A stretch of 64,000 nucleotides of DNA from Tanypteryx hageni. Lineage: Eukaryota; Arthropoda; Insecta; Odonata; Petaluridae. The position numbers and the translations under genes were made by a program. The notes beneath the pieces were generated by a model that had not been told where the DNA came from, ran no database searches, and worked only from the letters and a program-made list of their open reading frames with translations. The stretch covers positions 177,365,956-177,429,955 of the forward strand of contig CM054113.1 in assembly GCA_028673005.1 (NCBI GenBank). The letters run 5' to 3'. Below, piece by piece: positions 12,241 to 22,419 of this stretch; position 1 is the first letter of the stretch; each line of letters opens with the position of its first letter.

Positions 12241-12505
12241 TGCTACAAATGTAGGAAACCAACAATACATCACATCTGTGATTCTTTACTCCGATGGAAA
12301 GATCGGTGAAAAAACGCCTCATGTAATTTTCTCTGTAATTATTCCCACAATTTTTAAGTTCTTATGTCAATCTACTCGATTGCCTACAAATTTGGAAAGA
12401 AAGGCAATGTTTGAATTTAGAAAATTGACCATAAAAGCAATTCGGGACACCGCTTAACTTTTTCTGGCAATTCATAAAAAAGGCCGTTACTATGCTTTGT
12501 AAGCC

Positions 12506-12546
12506 CTTTTCTTTTATAAACGTACACAGTCAACCAAACGTATATA
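12506..12546. repeat. Dispersed repeat D, left half of interrupted copy
   Basis: It matches 11964-12003 (TTTTCTTTTATAARCGTACA and CCAAACGTATATA) and stops exactly where the mariner terminal repeat starts. Confidence 0.7.
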
Positions 12547-12580
12547 CAAGGGTGGTTGAAATGAAAACAGCAAAAGTGAA
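12547..12580 (+). repeat. Mariner left terminal inverted repeat
   Basis: CAAGGGTGGTTGAAATGAAA and the following CAGCAAAAGTG pair with the right terminus. A TA precedes it at 12545-12546. Confidence 0.8.
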
Positions 12581-12721
12581 AATAAAGTGGGAAAAAGTAT
12601 GAAATCCTATTATTATTGTAATTGCTATTTTTGTTGCTATTGTTATTAATTATTTTTGTTAATTGTTATTATTATTTTGGTGGGAGATTTTGTGATATTT
12701 GGTACCCCTTTTCGTATAAGT

Positions 12722-13703
12722 ATGGCATCTCGTACAGAGCACTGCACAAAGTTGGAGTTGAGATCAGTGATACGATTTTTGAACGCAGAAGGACTGACAC
12801 CATTTGAAATATACAGGAGGATGGTTAATGTGTAGGGAGATAACTGTTTATCACAGAGGAGAGTGTATAAATAGGTTGAAAAGTTTAAAAATGGTGTACA
12901 AGACGTGGAAGACGCTGCTCGGCCAGGCCAGACTGATCGCGTAGTCACACCGGAGAACATTTCTGCCGTTGATAGGCTCATTCGCGAAAATCGTCGCATT
13001 AAAGTGAAAGAAATCAACAAGAAATTGAGCATCAGCGTTGGATCTGTTCACAATATTGTAAAAAGAGCTTATTTACAATATTGTACAAATAGCTTGGATT
13101 CAATAAAGTTTGTTCGAGGTGGGTGCCCCGGTAACCCACTGAAGACCTGAAGTAACAACGTGTTGATGCTTGCTCTGTGATACTCTCTCGGTATGAAGCT
13201 GAAGGTGAAGATTTCTTGAACCGCATAGTGACCTGGGATGAGACATGGGTCAATCAGTTTCAGCCTGAGAGTAAACGAGCAAGTACAGAATGGCGGCATC
13301 CAGGCTTGCCGAAGCCAAAAAAATTGAAAGCGACACAGGAAAAGTGATGTTGACTGCATTTTGGGACAATAATGGAGTAATTTTGGAGAGTTATATGGAA
13401 AAAGGGACAATTGTCAATAGTGATTCCTACCGCAATCTTTTTAAGAACGGACTGAAGTCTGCAATCCTGTCCAAACGCCAGGGACTCATCCGAAAAGGAG
13501 CTTGTTTGCAACAAGAAAATTCCCGTCCTCAGAGTGCCCGTGCGACTCTTGGAACCATTCAGGATCTGAATTTTGAAGTGATACCCCATCCATCTTCTTC
13601 CCCAGACCTGACTCCGAGTAATTTTTATCTATTTGACCCACGCAAAGAGGCATTACTTTCGTTCCGACTGCGATCTTAAAAATGCGGTGCATGAGTGTTG
13701 GCC
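12722..13703 (+). pseudogene. Mariner transposase pseudogene
   Basis: This is the decayed transposase of the surrounding element, a cut-and-paste DDE recombinase that would bind the terminal repeats and insert at TA. The N-terminal helix-turn-helix part starts at ATG 12722 with stops inside it (for example TAG at 12833-12835) and includes ISAVDRLIRENRRIKVKEI and SVGSVHNIV. The middle part, in another frame, holds EGEDFLNRIVTWDETWVNQF, which carries the first catalytic Asp (13237-13239). The last part, in a third frame from about 13330, runs to SPDLTPSNFYLF. The DD34D spacing is kept, but the second position is Glu (13515-13517, in QQENSRPQSA) and the third is Asn (13620-13622). Two frameshifts, several stops and two lost catalytic aspartates make it non-functional. 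The C-terminus is cut at about 13703 by a SINE. Confidence 0.93.
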
Positions 13704-14000
13704 CCACCGTACGATCTACTAAAAAAGCGACACCCGGTTCGAATCCTTATGAGGAGTTTTTCCGAGGACGCTGCGGCCCCCTATTTGTGCGAGTTGGAAC
13801 TAAGGTGACGAGGACGAGCCAATGAGGACAGAGAACACGAGAAAATGAGGAGCACGCTCAAATCAACACTCCGTCCTTCGGAAGGGACGTTAAGCAGTTG
13901 GCCCCCCTGGTGTTCTTCGTAAGAGCAGGCAAATGCCGGCAACGGGTTTCTCTCCTCCCTTCCTGGCTATTCATTGCACTACCTCTAAGATACCCATCGT
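13704..14000 (+). mobile_element. tRNA-derived SINE (family 1, copy 2) inside the mariner
   Basis: A perfect B box, GGTTCGAATCC, lies at about 13737-13747. It is followed by TTTTTCCGAGGACGCTGCGG and a distal body with CTTCGGAAGGGACGTTAAGC and GGTGTTCTTCGTAAGAGCAG. The distal body matches copy 1 at 830-900. The A-box part is missing or very diverged, so this copy may be 5'-truncated. It interrupts the transposase reading frame and is therefore younger than the mariner. Confidence 0.75.
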
Positions 14001-14080
14001 GAGTAGGAAAGAGGCGAATCGGCTGGACTCAGATAAAGTAAATGAGTATTTTGTCAAAGATTTTAATAAGAAATTTTTCT

Positions 14081-14112
14081 TTTCACTTTTGCTGTTTTCA
14101 TTTGAACCACAA
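14081..14112 (-). repeat. Mariner right terminal inverted repeat
   Basis: The inverted counterpart of 12547-12580, followed by TA at 14113-14114. The outermost bases (CCACAA) differ from the left end (CCACCCTTG). Confidence 0.75.
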
Positions 14113-14165
14113 TACATACGTATATGAGAAAGTTTGTGCAATGTCTATTGCACAGTTTATTTTCA
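14113..14165. repeat. Dispersed repeat D, right half of interrupted copy
   Basis: TACGTATATGAGAAAGTTTG and following bases match 12010-12060. With 12506-12546 this restores the empty-site order. Confidence 0.65.
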
Positions 14166-14489
14166 AAGAGAGCCTTTTAAGGTCATCAATCAACATTTCA
14201 TGATGCCATGGAATTTCACGAGCCGATAGAAAGAAATCATTTCGGGAATTATTTTTTCTTTTCTCTCTCCCTTGGAAGGATTTCGGACAATGAATACAAT
14301 GGTTAGAGAGGGAAATTTCTTCTTTTCTACTACAAAGGAAAAGGATTTCTTAGGCGCGCGCACGCGTGTCGAAATTCTTGGGATGAATGAGCGCTTTCCG
14401 CCCTAATAAAAAAAAACGAGAAGCTAAATGCAAACGAGGGGATGAGATTGAAAAATCAGGATATGGATGAAACGACCCTTATCATCGCA
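14166..14489. other. Stretch without a recognisable gene
   Basis: AT-rich leading into simple sequence. It includes a short alternating purine-pyrimidine run GCGCGCGCACGCGTG at about 14355. Confidence 0.5.
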
Positions 14490-14527
14490 TCTCTTTCTCT
14501 CTCTCTCTCTCTCTGAGAGAGAGAGAA
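14490..14527. repeat. (CT)n/(GA)n self-complementary microsatellite
   Basis: A CT run passes directly into a GA run, making a perfect simple-sequence hairpin. Confidence 0.95.
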
Positions 14528-17427
14528 CATTCATCCTCCTCAACCCGATCCATTCTCTTTCACTCGAATGAAAAAAAATTCAAACCAATTTCAAAAGTCG
14601 CCCTTTTCTCATGCGATTCCTTTCGTTTTCATTTATTGCCAATTGAAAAACCCCTTTCCCTCTTCTCCTCGTCTCTTTTTTCCTTCCTTTCTTTTTCTGT
14701 CTTTCTCTCTCTCTCTCTCCCTTCATACTCCACGTATTTCTGTGCGTTTTCCGCCAAAAACGAGCATGTTCCTCTTTTTAGTTGCGTTTTTGTTCTTTTC
14801 TCCCTCGTCTATTTTAATACTTTATTTTATGATTCACTCACGGATTCCTTCTACACCTCCTCCCTACCTTATTCTTTCTCTTCTTCGTCACGTTTTTACG
14901 ACATTTTACCACCTTGTGCCACTTTTTTCATACCTCCGGCCGTTGGGAGATATTTTCGTGCATTTTCTCTCTCACTCTATCTCTACTGCTGTTCTATAAT
15001 ATTTTAACGTCATCTTTTCTTCCATTTATTCCCACTTTCTCTCTCTTTCCCTGTTAATACCCGCTAGTGTTGTTTTTGCCTCGTCTGTCGTTTGTTAGTT
15101 CGGTAAATTACTGTCACTCGTCGCGTTCTCTTACTTTTCGCTCGAATACATTTTTTCCCGATACTTGGTCGTTACGATACTTCCATCGTGCGTCACTTTT
15201 GTTTATATTCGACGCTAATTTGTCTATCCACGTTTTCGTTTCGTATTTTTTTGCCAAAATAATTCTCTCGCGTGTACTACGACCGTCGCAAATACTTGCA
15301 CTCGCTATCTCACGTGGGATTTCCTTATTCTTCTCTCGGGTCGTCTTGTTTTGTTTTTTATCACCTTCCTCCGTTCCCTTTCATTTTAGTAATTCATCCG
15401 TCTGTCCTTCCTTCCTTTACCCAATTCCCTCCGCTCGTTCCTTTATTTTTTGCGTGTTCGAAATTTGAGCATGACAGACTTCCCTCCCAGTTCCCCTGCA
15501 ATTTGTCTTTTTCTCTCTTCCCAATTCCCGCGCATTGTTCTCTCAATTTTCGCCTGTCATTTGTCTGCTTATCCCACTTTTCTTTCTGTTCTTTCGTCTA
15601 TCCTCATATGTCTCCCCTCTTCTAGCCCCTTCTTGAATTCTGCAAGGTTTCCGATATTCCCAGAGTTTCGTCTACCACGCTCGTTTTTCTTTTACATCGA
15701 TATCCTGCCTTTCTTTTTTCTCGCACCTATGGCATCCTCGTATTCCCGTTTTTTCCGCTTTTTGGAGTTTCACGTTTTATCCGAATATCACAAAAAAGTT
15801 TAATCCTCTCTTTCGCAAAGGGAAAATTACTTTACTATTCGGCTAACCAAATATCTAGTTTTATTGAATCTCTTTGAACGAGTATATCTTTAAACATCAT
15901 CCCTAATTACCGCTTTTTCTTTTGTTCCGCTTTCTGTCGCCTTGTTTCCAGAACTTCTAGCGCCATCTTTTATTGGTGTTTACGATCTTGCACGATTATA
16001 AGGATTTTCTTTGTCCAGCGTGGCAAACAATATCGTTTTGATGTAAATCTTAATTAATCCTCCTTTGAAATGCCCTTCTTTTTTATTTTGAACTTTATTC
16101 AAGCGACAGAATATTTTTTGGCTGGATGGTAATTAAAGAGCATCGCGGAAATTTCACTTTCGGAATTCGCCTGTCTCTCTCTCTCTCGAGACTGCTGCTT
16201 CCTCTATGCAGTGCGACATTTAAGTTTTGTTTAGCTTTCCTAGAACTCTTCTGCCCCCTTTCTATCTCTCCGTTTCACTCATTAGGTTTTTAAAAGAAAT
16301 TAGTTCCCCGTTTAGGTCCTATTATATTCCTCTCCGTTTCACCGATACCTCGCAGTTATTACCGCTCTTTGTTTGTCTTCGAATTACGTTCCGTCGCTCA
16401 ATTTTCTCTCGTTGTTGTTAACTCAACCGCGCGCTAAGACTCTTTTCCTTTATGTTTTATTAATTCGTCTATTCGTCCCTTGCGATAAATTTATTTCCGT
16501 TCCATTTTCTCCCTTCCTTTGAAATCTTCCTCGCGTTCGCTCTCCTTCATCTGTTTTTTTCTCTTCTACCTCATTCGTTCTTTTAGCTTATCAATTTTAC
16601 ACTTTTCACCGCGCCCTTCTCTTTCTCTCTTTACCTCTCATGTGGTTCAGTCTCCTCCCCCCCCCCTTCCCAGGCACCATCCATTTCCTCCACTTTCTTC
16701 CATCCCTTGAGGCATGGGGTTCTAACGCATACACCGCAAGTGTGTCCCTCCCTCCCCCTTTTTAAACCTCCTTCCACCCCACCCGCTTCCCCGACTGCTC
16801 TACCACCCCACACACCCTTTCCTTCTATTCCACAAAACGTGCTTCCATTAGAGGCACTCAGAACCTTCCGCGTAAGAAACCAAGTAGCTACTATCTATCC
16901 TTTACCTTCTTCGCCCCTCCTTACACTCCCTCTCGTCTTTCTATTCGTCTATTTCTCCTTACGTTTCTCTCTATTTCTGTTCTCTTCCAACTCTTGCTCT
17001 TTTTCTCTGCCAACCCCTATCTCATTCTCTCTCCCTTCCTTACTTTCTGTGCGTACCTCTATCTCATTATCTCTCCTTATTTATGTCCCCTCTACTTTTC
17101 TTCCTCTCTTTCTCATTCTCTCCTTTCCCTCTCCCTCGCCTTTTCTTTCTCCCTTTCACGGTTTGTACCTTTCGTTCTCTCCCCTTTATCTCCCTCTCTT
17201 TTCCTTTCCCTTTTTCTCCGCTTTTCTCTTTCTCATTCTCTCCCTCTTTCAGCCCCTTCTACTTTTCTTCCTCTTTCTCCACTTTTATCTTTCTCATTCT
17301 ATCCCCATTTCTTTTTTCCTCCCTTTCTCGGATTTTACATTTTATTCTCTTCCTCTCTCCATTTCTTCCTCCCTTTCTCGGATTGTATCTTTTATTGTCT
17401 CTCTCTTTCTCTCTCTTTAGTGAATCT

Positions 17428-17698
17428 CAGTAGGTTTCGCAGGTTTTTCACACCCCCCTTCTTGTGCGGGTGTTTTCCTGCAGTTGGTTTTTTGCATGGA
17501 TTTCATTATTCAGCGTCCATAATTTTCCCCTCACAAAATCACATATTTTCTTTTCAAATACTTGTATTTCTATTGTTATCTGTATTTACATTGCTAATGT
17601 TTTATGTATATATGTTTCATGACGAGGGGTTAGGTGGAAGATGGGGCTTCATAATCTCAATCTCGCCCTTAATAAATACCACATCAATCAATCAATCA
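17428..17698 (+). mobile_element. Non-LTR retrotransposon (LINE-like) 3' end, copy 1
   Basis: It begins CAGTAGGTTTCGCAGG and contains CACACCCCCTTCTTGTGCGG. It ends GGTTAGGTGGAAGATGGGGC, TCTCAATCTCGCCC, AATAAATA, then an (AATC)n tail. A copy of the same module lies at 40391-40674 with the same ending and tail. A conserved 3' end with a short tandem tail and a missing 5' part is typical of 5'-truncated LINE copies. No reverse-transcriptase reading frame is visible, so the clade is not assigned. Confidence 0.65.
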
Positions 17699-18107
17699 TT
17701 CTCCCTCTCTATTTCTTTCTTCATTTCTCAACTAGTACCTTTCATTCTCTCTCCCTCTCCTTTTATTTCCCTTTCTGCCCTTGCCTTTTTCTCTTCCTCT
17801 TCCACTCTCCGCTTCTTTTCTTTCTCCGCCAATCCTTATCCCATGTTCTATCCTTTCCCTTCATTCATATCTGCTCATCTATTTCCTATTTTCTCTCCCT
17901 CTTTCTCTGTTCATATCATTCTCATACTCTCCCATTCTCTGTTCATCTCTCATTCCCTTCCTTTCGCCTTCTCTTCTTCTCATTTTTCTTCTCTCATCCT
18001 CTCTTTTCTCTTGTCCATTTCTTCCTCTCTTTTCCTCCCTAAGTTTTCTTTCATCATCTCAACATATTCTTTAAAGTGTCTCCCCTTATCTCCCTGTCTC
18101 TCTATTA

Positions 18108-18590
18108 CTCTATCTGGCGGAGGAGTAGAGTCTATCTTTATTCTTTTCAACCTCTCCATAATTCACTATATTCCATGTTATTCCCTCTTTGGCCATTCTG
18201 TTTCTAACCTCTCTGTTCTTCTTTCTCTTCCAATTCCTGTCTCAATCTCTTTCCCCTTCTCTTCCCTTTGCCTATCTCTTCATTATTATCTCGCCCTCTT
18301 TCTCTCCTCTTCTCTTCCTCCCTAGTCTCTATCCCTCCTATCTTTCCTCCCTCTAATTATATCGCTCCTTTCATTTTTCCTCTCTTTCCCTCCTTATGTT
18401 TTTCTCTTCTTATCTATCTATTCGTTAAAACAACTTTATCACCATTATTCTCTAGTCCTCTATCTGGTGGGGGAGTAGAGTCTATTCCTATTCCATTCTA
18501 CCCCTCTATCTCTACCCTCATTCGCTGTATTACGTATTACTTTCTCTTTGCGCATTCTCTCTTATCCTTTCGTTCCTACTCCTGTTCTCT
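18108..18590. repeat. Direct repeat ~100 bp, two copies 350 bp apart
   Basis: CTCTATCTGGYGGRGGAGTA followed by GAGTCTAT occurs at 18108 and 18458. Related CT-rich sequence follows each copy (TTC...CCTCT...CTATATTCC/CTGTATTACG). The interval between copies is pyrimidine-rich. Confidence 0.7.
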
Positions 18591-18620
18591 GTTCTTCACG
18601 CGAAGGTCGTCGCGGTTGGC

Positions 18621-19358
18621 GCTATGACTGTCTATCTAACGTTCTTGCTCGTAGATGCTTCACGAAGCGTTACAGCCAGCACTTTCTTCATTACGTTCCT
18701 TCCTCCGCCCGCATATGTCACCGTCCAGTTTTTTCCTTATTCTAGGTCGATTATACTCTCCCGAGCTATGCTCTTTAATCTTCTCTTAGCTTTCCTGTTA
18801 CTAGCGCAACCTTACTTTAACAGAATCGGGTGGCAGTTTTACAAGGAACTCCGCGATCTTTATTCTTTCTTTAGTGAGCCTTTGTTAGATTTGTGCGCAA
18901 AAACATAAATGAACTTCGTTTTGGGGGAAAAATATAAGATTAAGGTGGCGCCCTAAATTTTTAAACTCGGCGGCTAATTGACGAAGGAAGTAGTGCTGAT
19001 AAATAACGAAAAAGGGAAGTTCTCAGCAACTCGCTGGCAATTTTTAAAGGCATGGAAAATGTTTAAACACCTATCTCCCTCTCAAATTACAGCGTACGTT
19101 CGGATTAGTGATAAATTTTCACGATGATTTTTAAAAAATTTGATTTTTTTGAATGGTAAATCTCATACTAAATTTGGATTTTCTTTAATAGTAAATAATG
19201 ACATGATGATGCATACATATTGCGCCTATAATATCTTATGAACCAATAAATCGTGTAAATCCTCCGACTTAGAGGGCTAAAGTATGTAAGGCCATTCATT
19301 CCATTCGTTCAACATAAGTACTTTGCATCGAACGTAATGTATACCGGATATTGCGACG

Positions 19359-19425
<67 letters not shown>

Positions 19426-20412
19426 GTTATGGCACGATCCCTTGTAAGCGTTTACGAAAAAGTCATTTCATTTATATTAACCTAATCTCCTTTTCATAAT
19501 TTTTCCTAAACATTCGCGGGAGGAACAATTTCAATTCCATGTCCCGTTAAAGTGCAAAAATATAAAGACAAATTGCGCTAATTTACCATCTGAAGCGTTA
19601 AATTCCGTCCGAATGATGACGCATGCAGATGGCAAGAGTAAACATGACGTCCTTGCCGGGGCGAGTCGGCTCTTCCCATTCTCTCTATCTCTCTTTCTCT
19701 CCCTCTCTAATCCTTCCGATTCTATCACTTTTACGGACGCCCTCATCAGTCCCATTCAGAATATTCCCGCGTTAACGCATCGCTAATTTCACAGAAACGG
19801 TTTTCGTTAATTTGAGAGGAAGGATGTGGAGAAGATCTCTAGAGGGAGGTGGAGTGGGGCGAGAAAAGTGGAAGACTGCACTCAGCCCACAAATCCCTCC
19901 CTCAATCTCCACATCCACTCTCTCCTGCCCTTCTCTCTCTCTCTCTCTCTCTTTCACTCAAATAAACCACGCTCCGAATCTGACTCTGCCTTCTCTCCGT
20001 GACACCTTCTCCCTTTGAATCTAATTCGTATTCTCTCTCTCTTTTGAATCCACTTTTTCCGGATTTGCGTCCACTGCATTCTATTAATCAATTAAAACGA
20101 TTTATGAAATCATGAACGAGTGAGATATAACGTGAGATCACGCAAGTAAACTTTCGAACAAACAAGCGCGATTGGGTTCTCGTAAAGTCCGTATTAATTT
20201 TAAGAGTTGTATATAACCCACGTGAGGGTTTGTTATTATTCACGTTGACAGTGTGATGTTTACGCTGGCTTTCCTCACGGCACATGTCCAATACATAGGT
20301 TTTATTACGCTTGTGTTGTGTCTAAAGATGTTTCAAGCGTCCTTAATTATTAAAGCCGTCACAATTTTATCTACGTTAACATTTCAAAAGTTTGTGTTAT
20401 TATCGTATTCAA
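18621..20412. other. Stretch without a recognisable gene
   Basis: Mixed and AT-rich DNA containing one microsatellite (separate entry) and a short CT run at about 19930-19955. A 94-codon frame at 18624-18908 is hydrophobic but has no recognised domain. Confidence 0.45.
19363..19423. repeat. Compound microsatellite (TA)n-(GT)n
   Basis: About 16 TA units pass directly into about 14 GT units. Confidence 0.97.
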
Positions 20413-20650
20413 CAGTGGTTGACAACTTAACGGCCCGCGAAAGTATAGCGATAAAGCATCCTATTATATTTTAAGTAGAAGATTTAATATTGTTAATAAA
20501 AAAATGTTCTGTTGCATGATTAGAGCCAAACTTTTTTCTGTGGTTTTAACTATATGATACCACAACTTCTTTAACAAATTTTCGCGTGTGGGTTATTACG
20601 CGGCCTGCCTAAAACACCAGAACTTCCAATGCGGCCCGCCGAAGGAGTTG
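20413..20650 (+). mobile_element. Possible hAT (Charlie-like) terminus
   Basis: CAGTGGTTGACAACTTAACG at 20413 fits the CAGTGGTTCTCAACC-like hAT terminal repeat. The next bases CGGCCCGCG and the later AATGCGGCCCGCC at about 20630 are the kind of phrase found repeatedly in Charlie-type elements. No matching right terminus or transposase was found, so it would be a solo end or a decayed non-autonomous copy. Confidence 0.4.
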
Positions 20651-21730
20651 CCATTCCGAATGCGCAGAAAAGGTCGCCCGCTCCTGGTATTTAAAATGCT
20701 AATTTCAGTCTAAAAATGTTGCTTGGATAATATTCGGTGAAAACAAATTTGAACCATTGGATGGCATCGTAAAAACGACAATTTTGCCGCTCTAGTTCGA
20801 GTTTTTTCATTTAGAAATGTCTTTCCTTGATGAACGCTTCAAGCTCGAGATACTCTATACTTCCTATTCTCCAACATTCGTACACATTCTCTCGCGACTA
20901 CTAAAACTCCACTCTGTCCTTTCTCTTTTGCGTTCAGTCGTCCAGATATTATTTCGTCTGGGTGCGACCGTCATTTGTTTTCCGGATCCATTTTTGCTCT
21001 TCTCCCATCCCTACACCGCTCTATGGCTCCATAGATTTTTTTGAGTGCGCGAAAATCCCTGGAACGTGTTTTAATCCTTCTCCGCATCCGGCTTTCTCCG
21101 CTTTTGTATGCTCGCTTGTGCATGCATTTGGGCTTTTAGCGTCTATACTCGCTGTGTGTTCCAGGTGATGTCGCGGTGGCTTTAATTGGCGTTCATTCAC
21201 TGAGAAGGATGACTTTATTTGGATTTGTGTGTTTGTGTGAGAGAGAGAGATGGAAAAATGCGAGAGAAAGAGGAATAAAATCAGCTACCCTTCTCTTATA
21301 TCACTCGCCAATTCATTTTGATCCCTTCACTACCATAGTTTTATTTAGAAAGAAACTTATCCGGTGAATATATATTTATAAAATATATATTCCATTTTGA
21401 ATGGCAATGATCAAAAAGAGCGTATTTGTATGTCTTTGTTCCCACGTTTCAAATAAATTAGCTGGCTGTGAAAATTATATGTCTACATATATTTCCGATG
21501 ATTAATTTATTATCCCTATGGACGCCTTGATACTCGATGAACATATGTATGGATAAATATTTTCTCAATGTTATTGAAGTTTTTAAAGAGCATTTGCTCA
21601 ATTTTGTAAATTTTCATATTAGCAATCCTTGAATGATAAGTATATATTTCACAGGAATACCGTTTTTGTGTTTTGATATTCCATCAAACAATTTTTTTAC
21701 CATGGCATGGTAATTCATTACAAGAATTGT
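20651..21730. other. Stretch without a recognisable gene
   Basis: Mixed-composition DNA to about 21370, AT-rich afterwards. No element or coding signal recognised. Confidence 0.45.
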
Positions 21731-21790
21731 GAAACTTTGCTGATGATAGCTGCTTAGCAGTCGAAATGCGCATCTGTTTCTCCTAACCCT
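21731..21790 (+). ncRNA. Hammerhead-ribozyme-like core
   Basis: CTGATGA (21740-21746) is followed by a small hairpin with stem CTGC/GCAG (21750-21760), then CGAAA (21762-21766). Next come ATGCGCAT, self-complementary and able to act as a tiny helix III, and C (21774) as the NUH cleavage base. That order is the conserved hammerhead core. The flanks do not give a clean helix I (GAAAC before and GTTTC after can pair only with an internal loop), so activity is doubtful. The same ATGCGCAT module is found at 52381-52388. Confidence 0.45.
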
Positions 21791-22079
21791 GTTATGGCTA
21801 TTGGAGAGATATATTGTTTCAATTACGTAGAAATATACCCCAGTATTTTTGGATGGGGAAAACCCAGAATTCTCGGAAGTAATATTTGTAACCCATCCCC
21901 TGTATTTTATACCTTTAAGCTACGCGCTTTATTCGCGATAATATACGACATCCCGCAGAAAAAAATCTCCATGGGCTACCGAAATCAGATAAAAAAGCCA
22001 TTATAGAAAAAAATACGTCGCATCAACCAGACAAACTCTTTCTCTCACGAAATACGTTCTATATTTGCTTCAACGGATA
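21791..22079. other. Short stretch without a recognisable gene
   Basis: Mixed composition. After the hammerhead-like core it keeps a TGTTATGGCTATTGGAGA segment that resembles 52403-52422, so the repeat extends about 30 bp past the core. Confidence 0.4.
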
Positions 22080-22410
22080 CCTCCTTCCCTTTCTTCCCTC
22101 TCGACCTCCCTCTTTCTCCTCTCTTCATTCTACTCGTATCGCTCGATCTCTCTTAAATAAAAACAAGGAAATGATCCAAAATTTTATAACGGATGAAAGT
22201 CGGATCAAACTTCTTACCACTTCAGCCAACCAACCGTTCACACACACACACACACACCAACTCACACGCACATATTCTTTCTCTCTTTTTCCGCCTCTCC
22301 CCTCTTTCTCCTCCCCGCGCCACCCTTCTCTTTTCCATCGACTATATGCGCCTCGAGGGGTGGATACACTACAAGAGCGAGAGAGGCTCTGAGAACAGGA
22401 TCTAGAATTA
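22080..22410. repeat. Polypyrimidine tract with (CA)n
   Basis: CT-rich on the plus strand, with a CACACACACA run at about 22239-22258. It directly precedes the purine-rich block. Confidence 0.75.
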
Positions 22411-22419
22411 CAGCTTGGG

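Larger units (their letters stand above)
12547..14112 (+). mobile_element. Mariner-like element (Tc1/mariner, DD34D), inactive and SINE-interrupted
   Basis: The left end starts CAAGGGTGGTTGAAATG, directly after TA. The right end at about 14081-14112 is its inverted copy (CACTTTTGCTGTTTTCATTT...), followed by TA. The two ends agree over about 30 bp with a few mismatches near the outer edge. Between them lie the transposase pseudogene and an inserted SINE. Without the SINE the element would be near 1.3 kb, typical for mariner. The insertion splits a copy of dispersed repeat D, as TA-targeting predicts. Confidence 0.85.
14530..18620. repeat. Long polypyrimidine (CT-rich) low-complexity domain
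   Basis: For about 4 kb the plus strand is dominated by C and T: CTCTCT, TTCCCTC and TTTCTCC runs broken by short mixed segments. The many overlapping frames on the plus strand, including the 443-codon frame at 16994-18325, are Ser/Phe/Leu/Pro strings in all three phases. They are a composition effect and not genes. It holds one LINE-like 3' end (17428-17698) and an internal ~100-bp direct repeat. I see no exon in it. Confidence 0.85.

Noticed and set aside
16994..18325. 443-codon open frame on the plus strand, the longest in the window
   Set aside because: It is a Ser/Phe/Leu/Pro string in a polypyrimidine domain, long frames exist in the other phases too, it runs straight through a LINE-like 3' end, and it has no domain.
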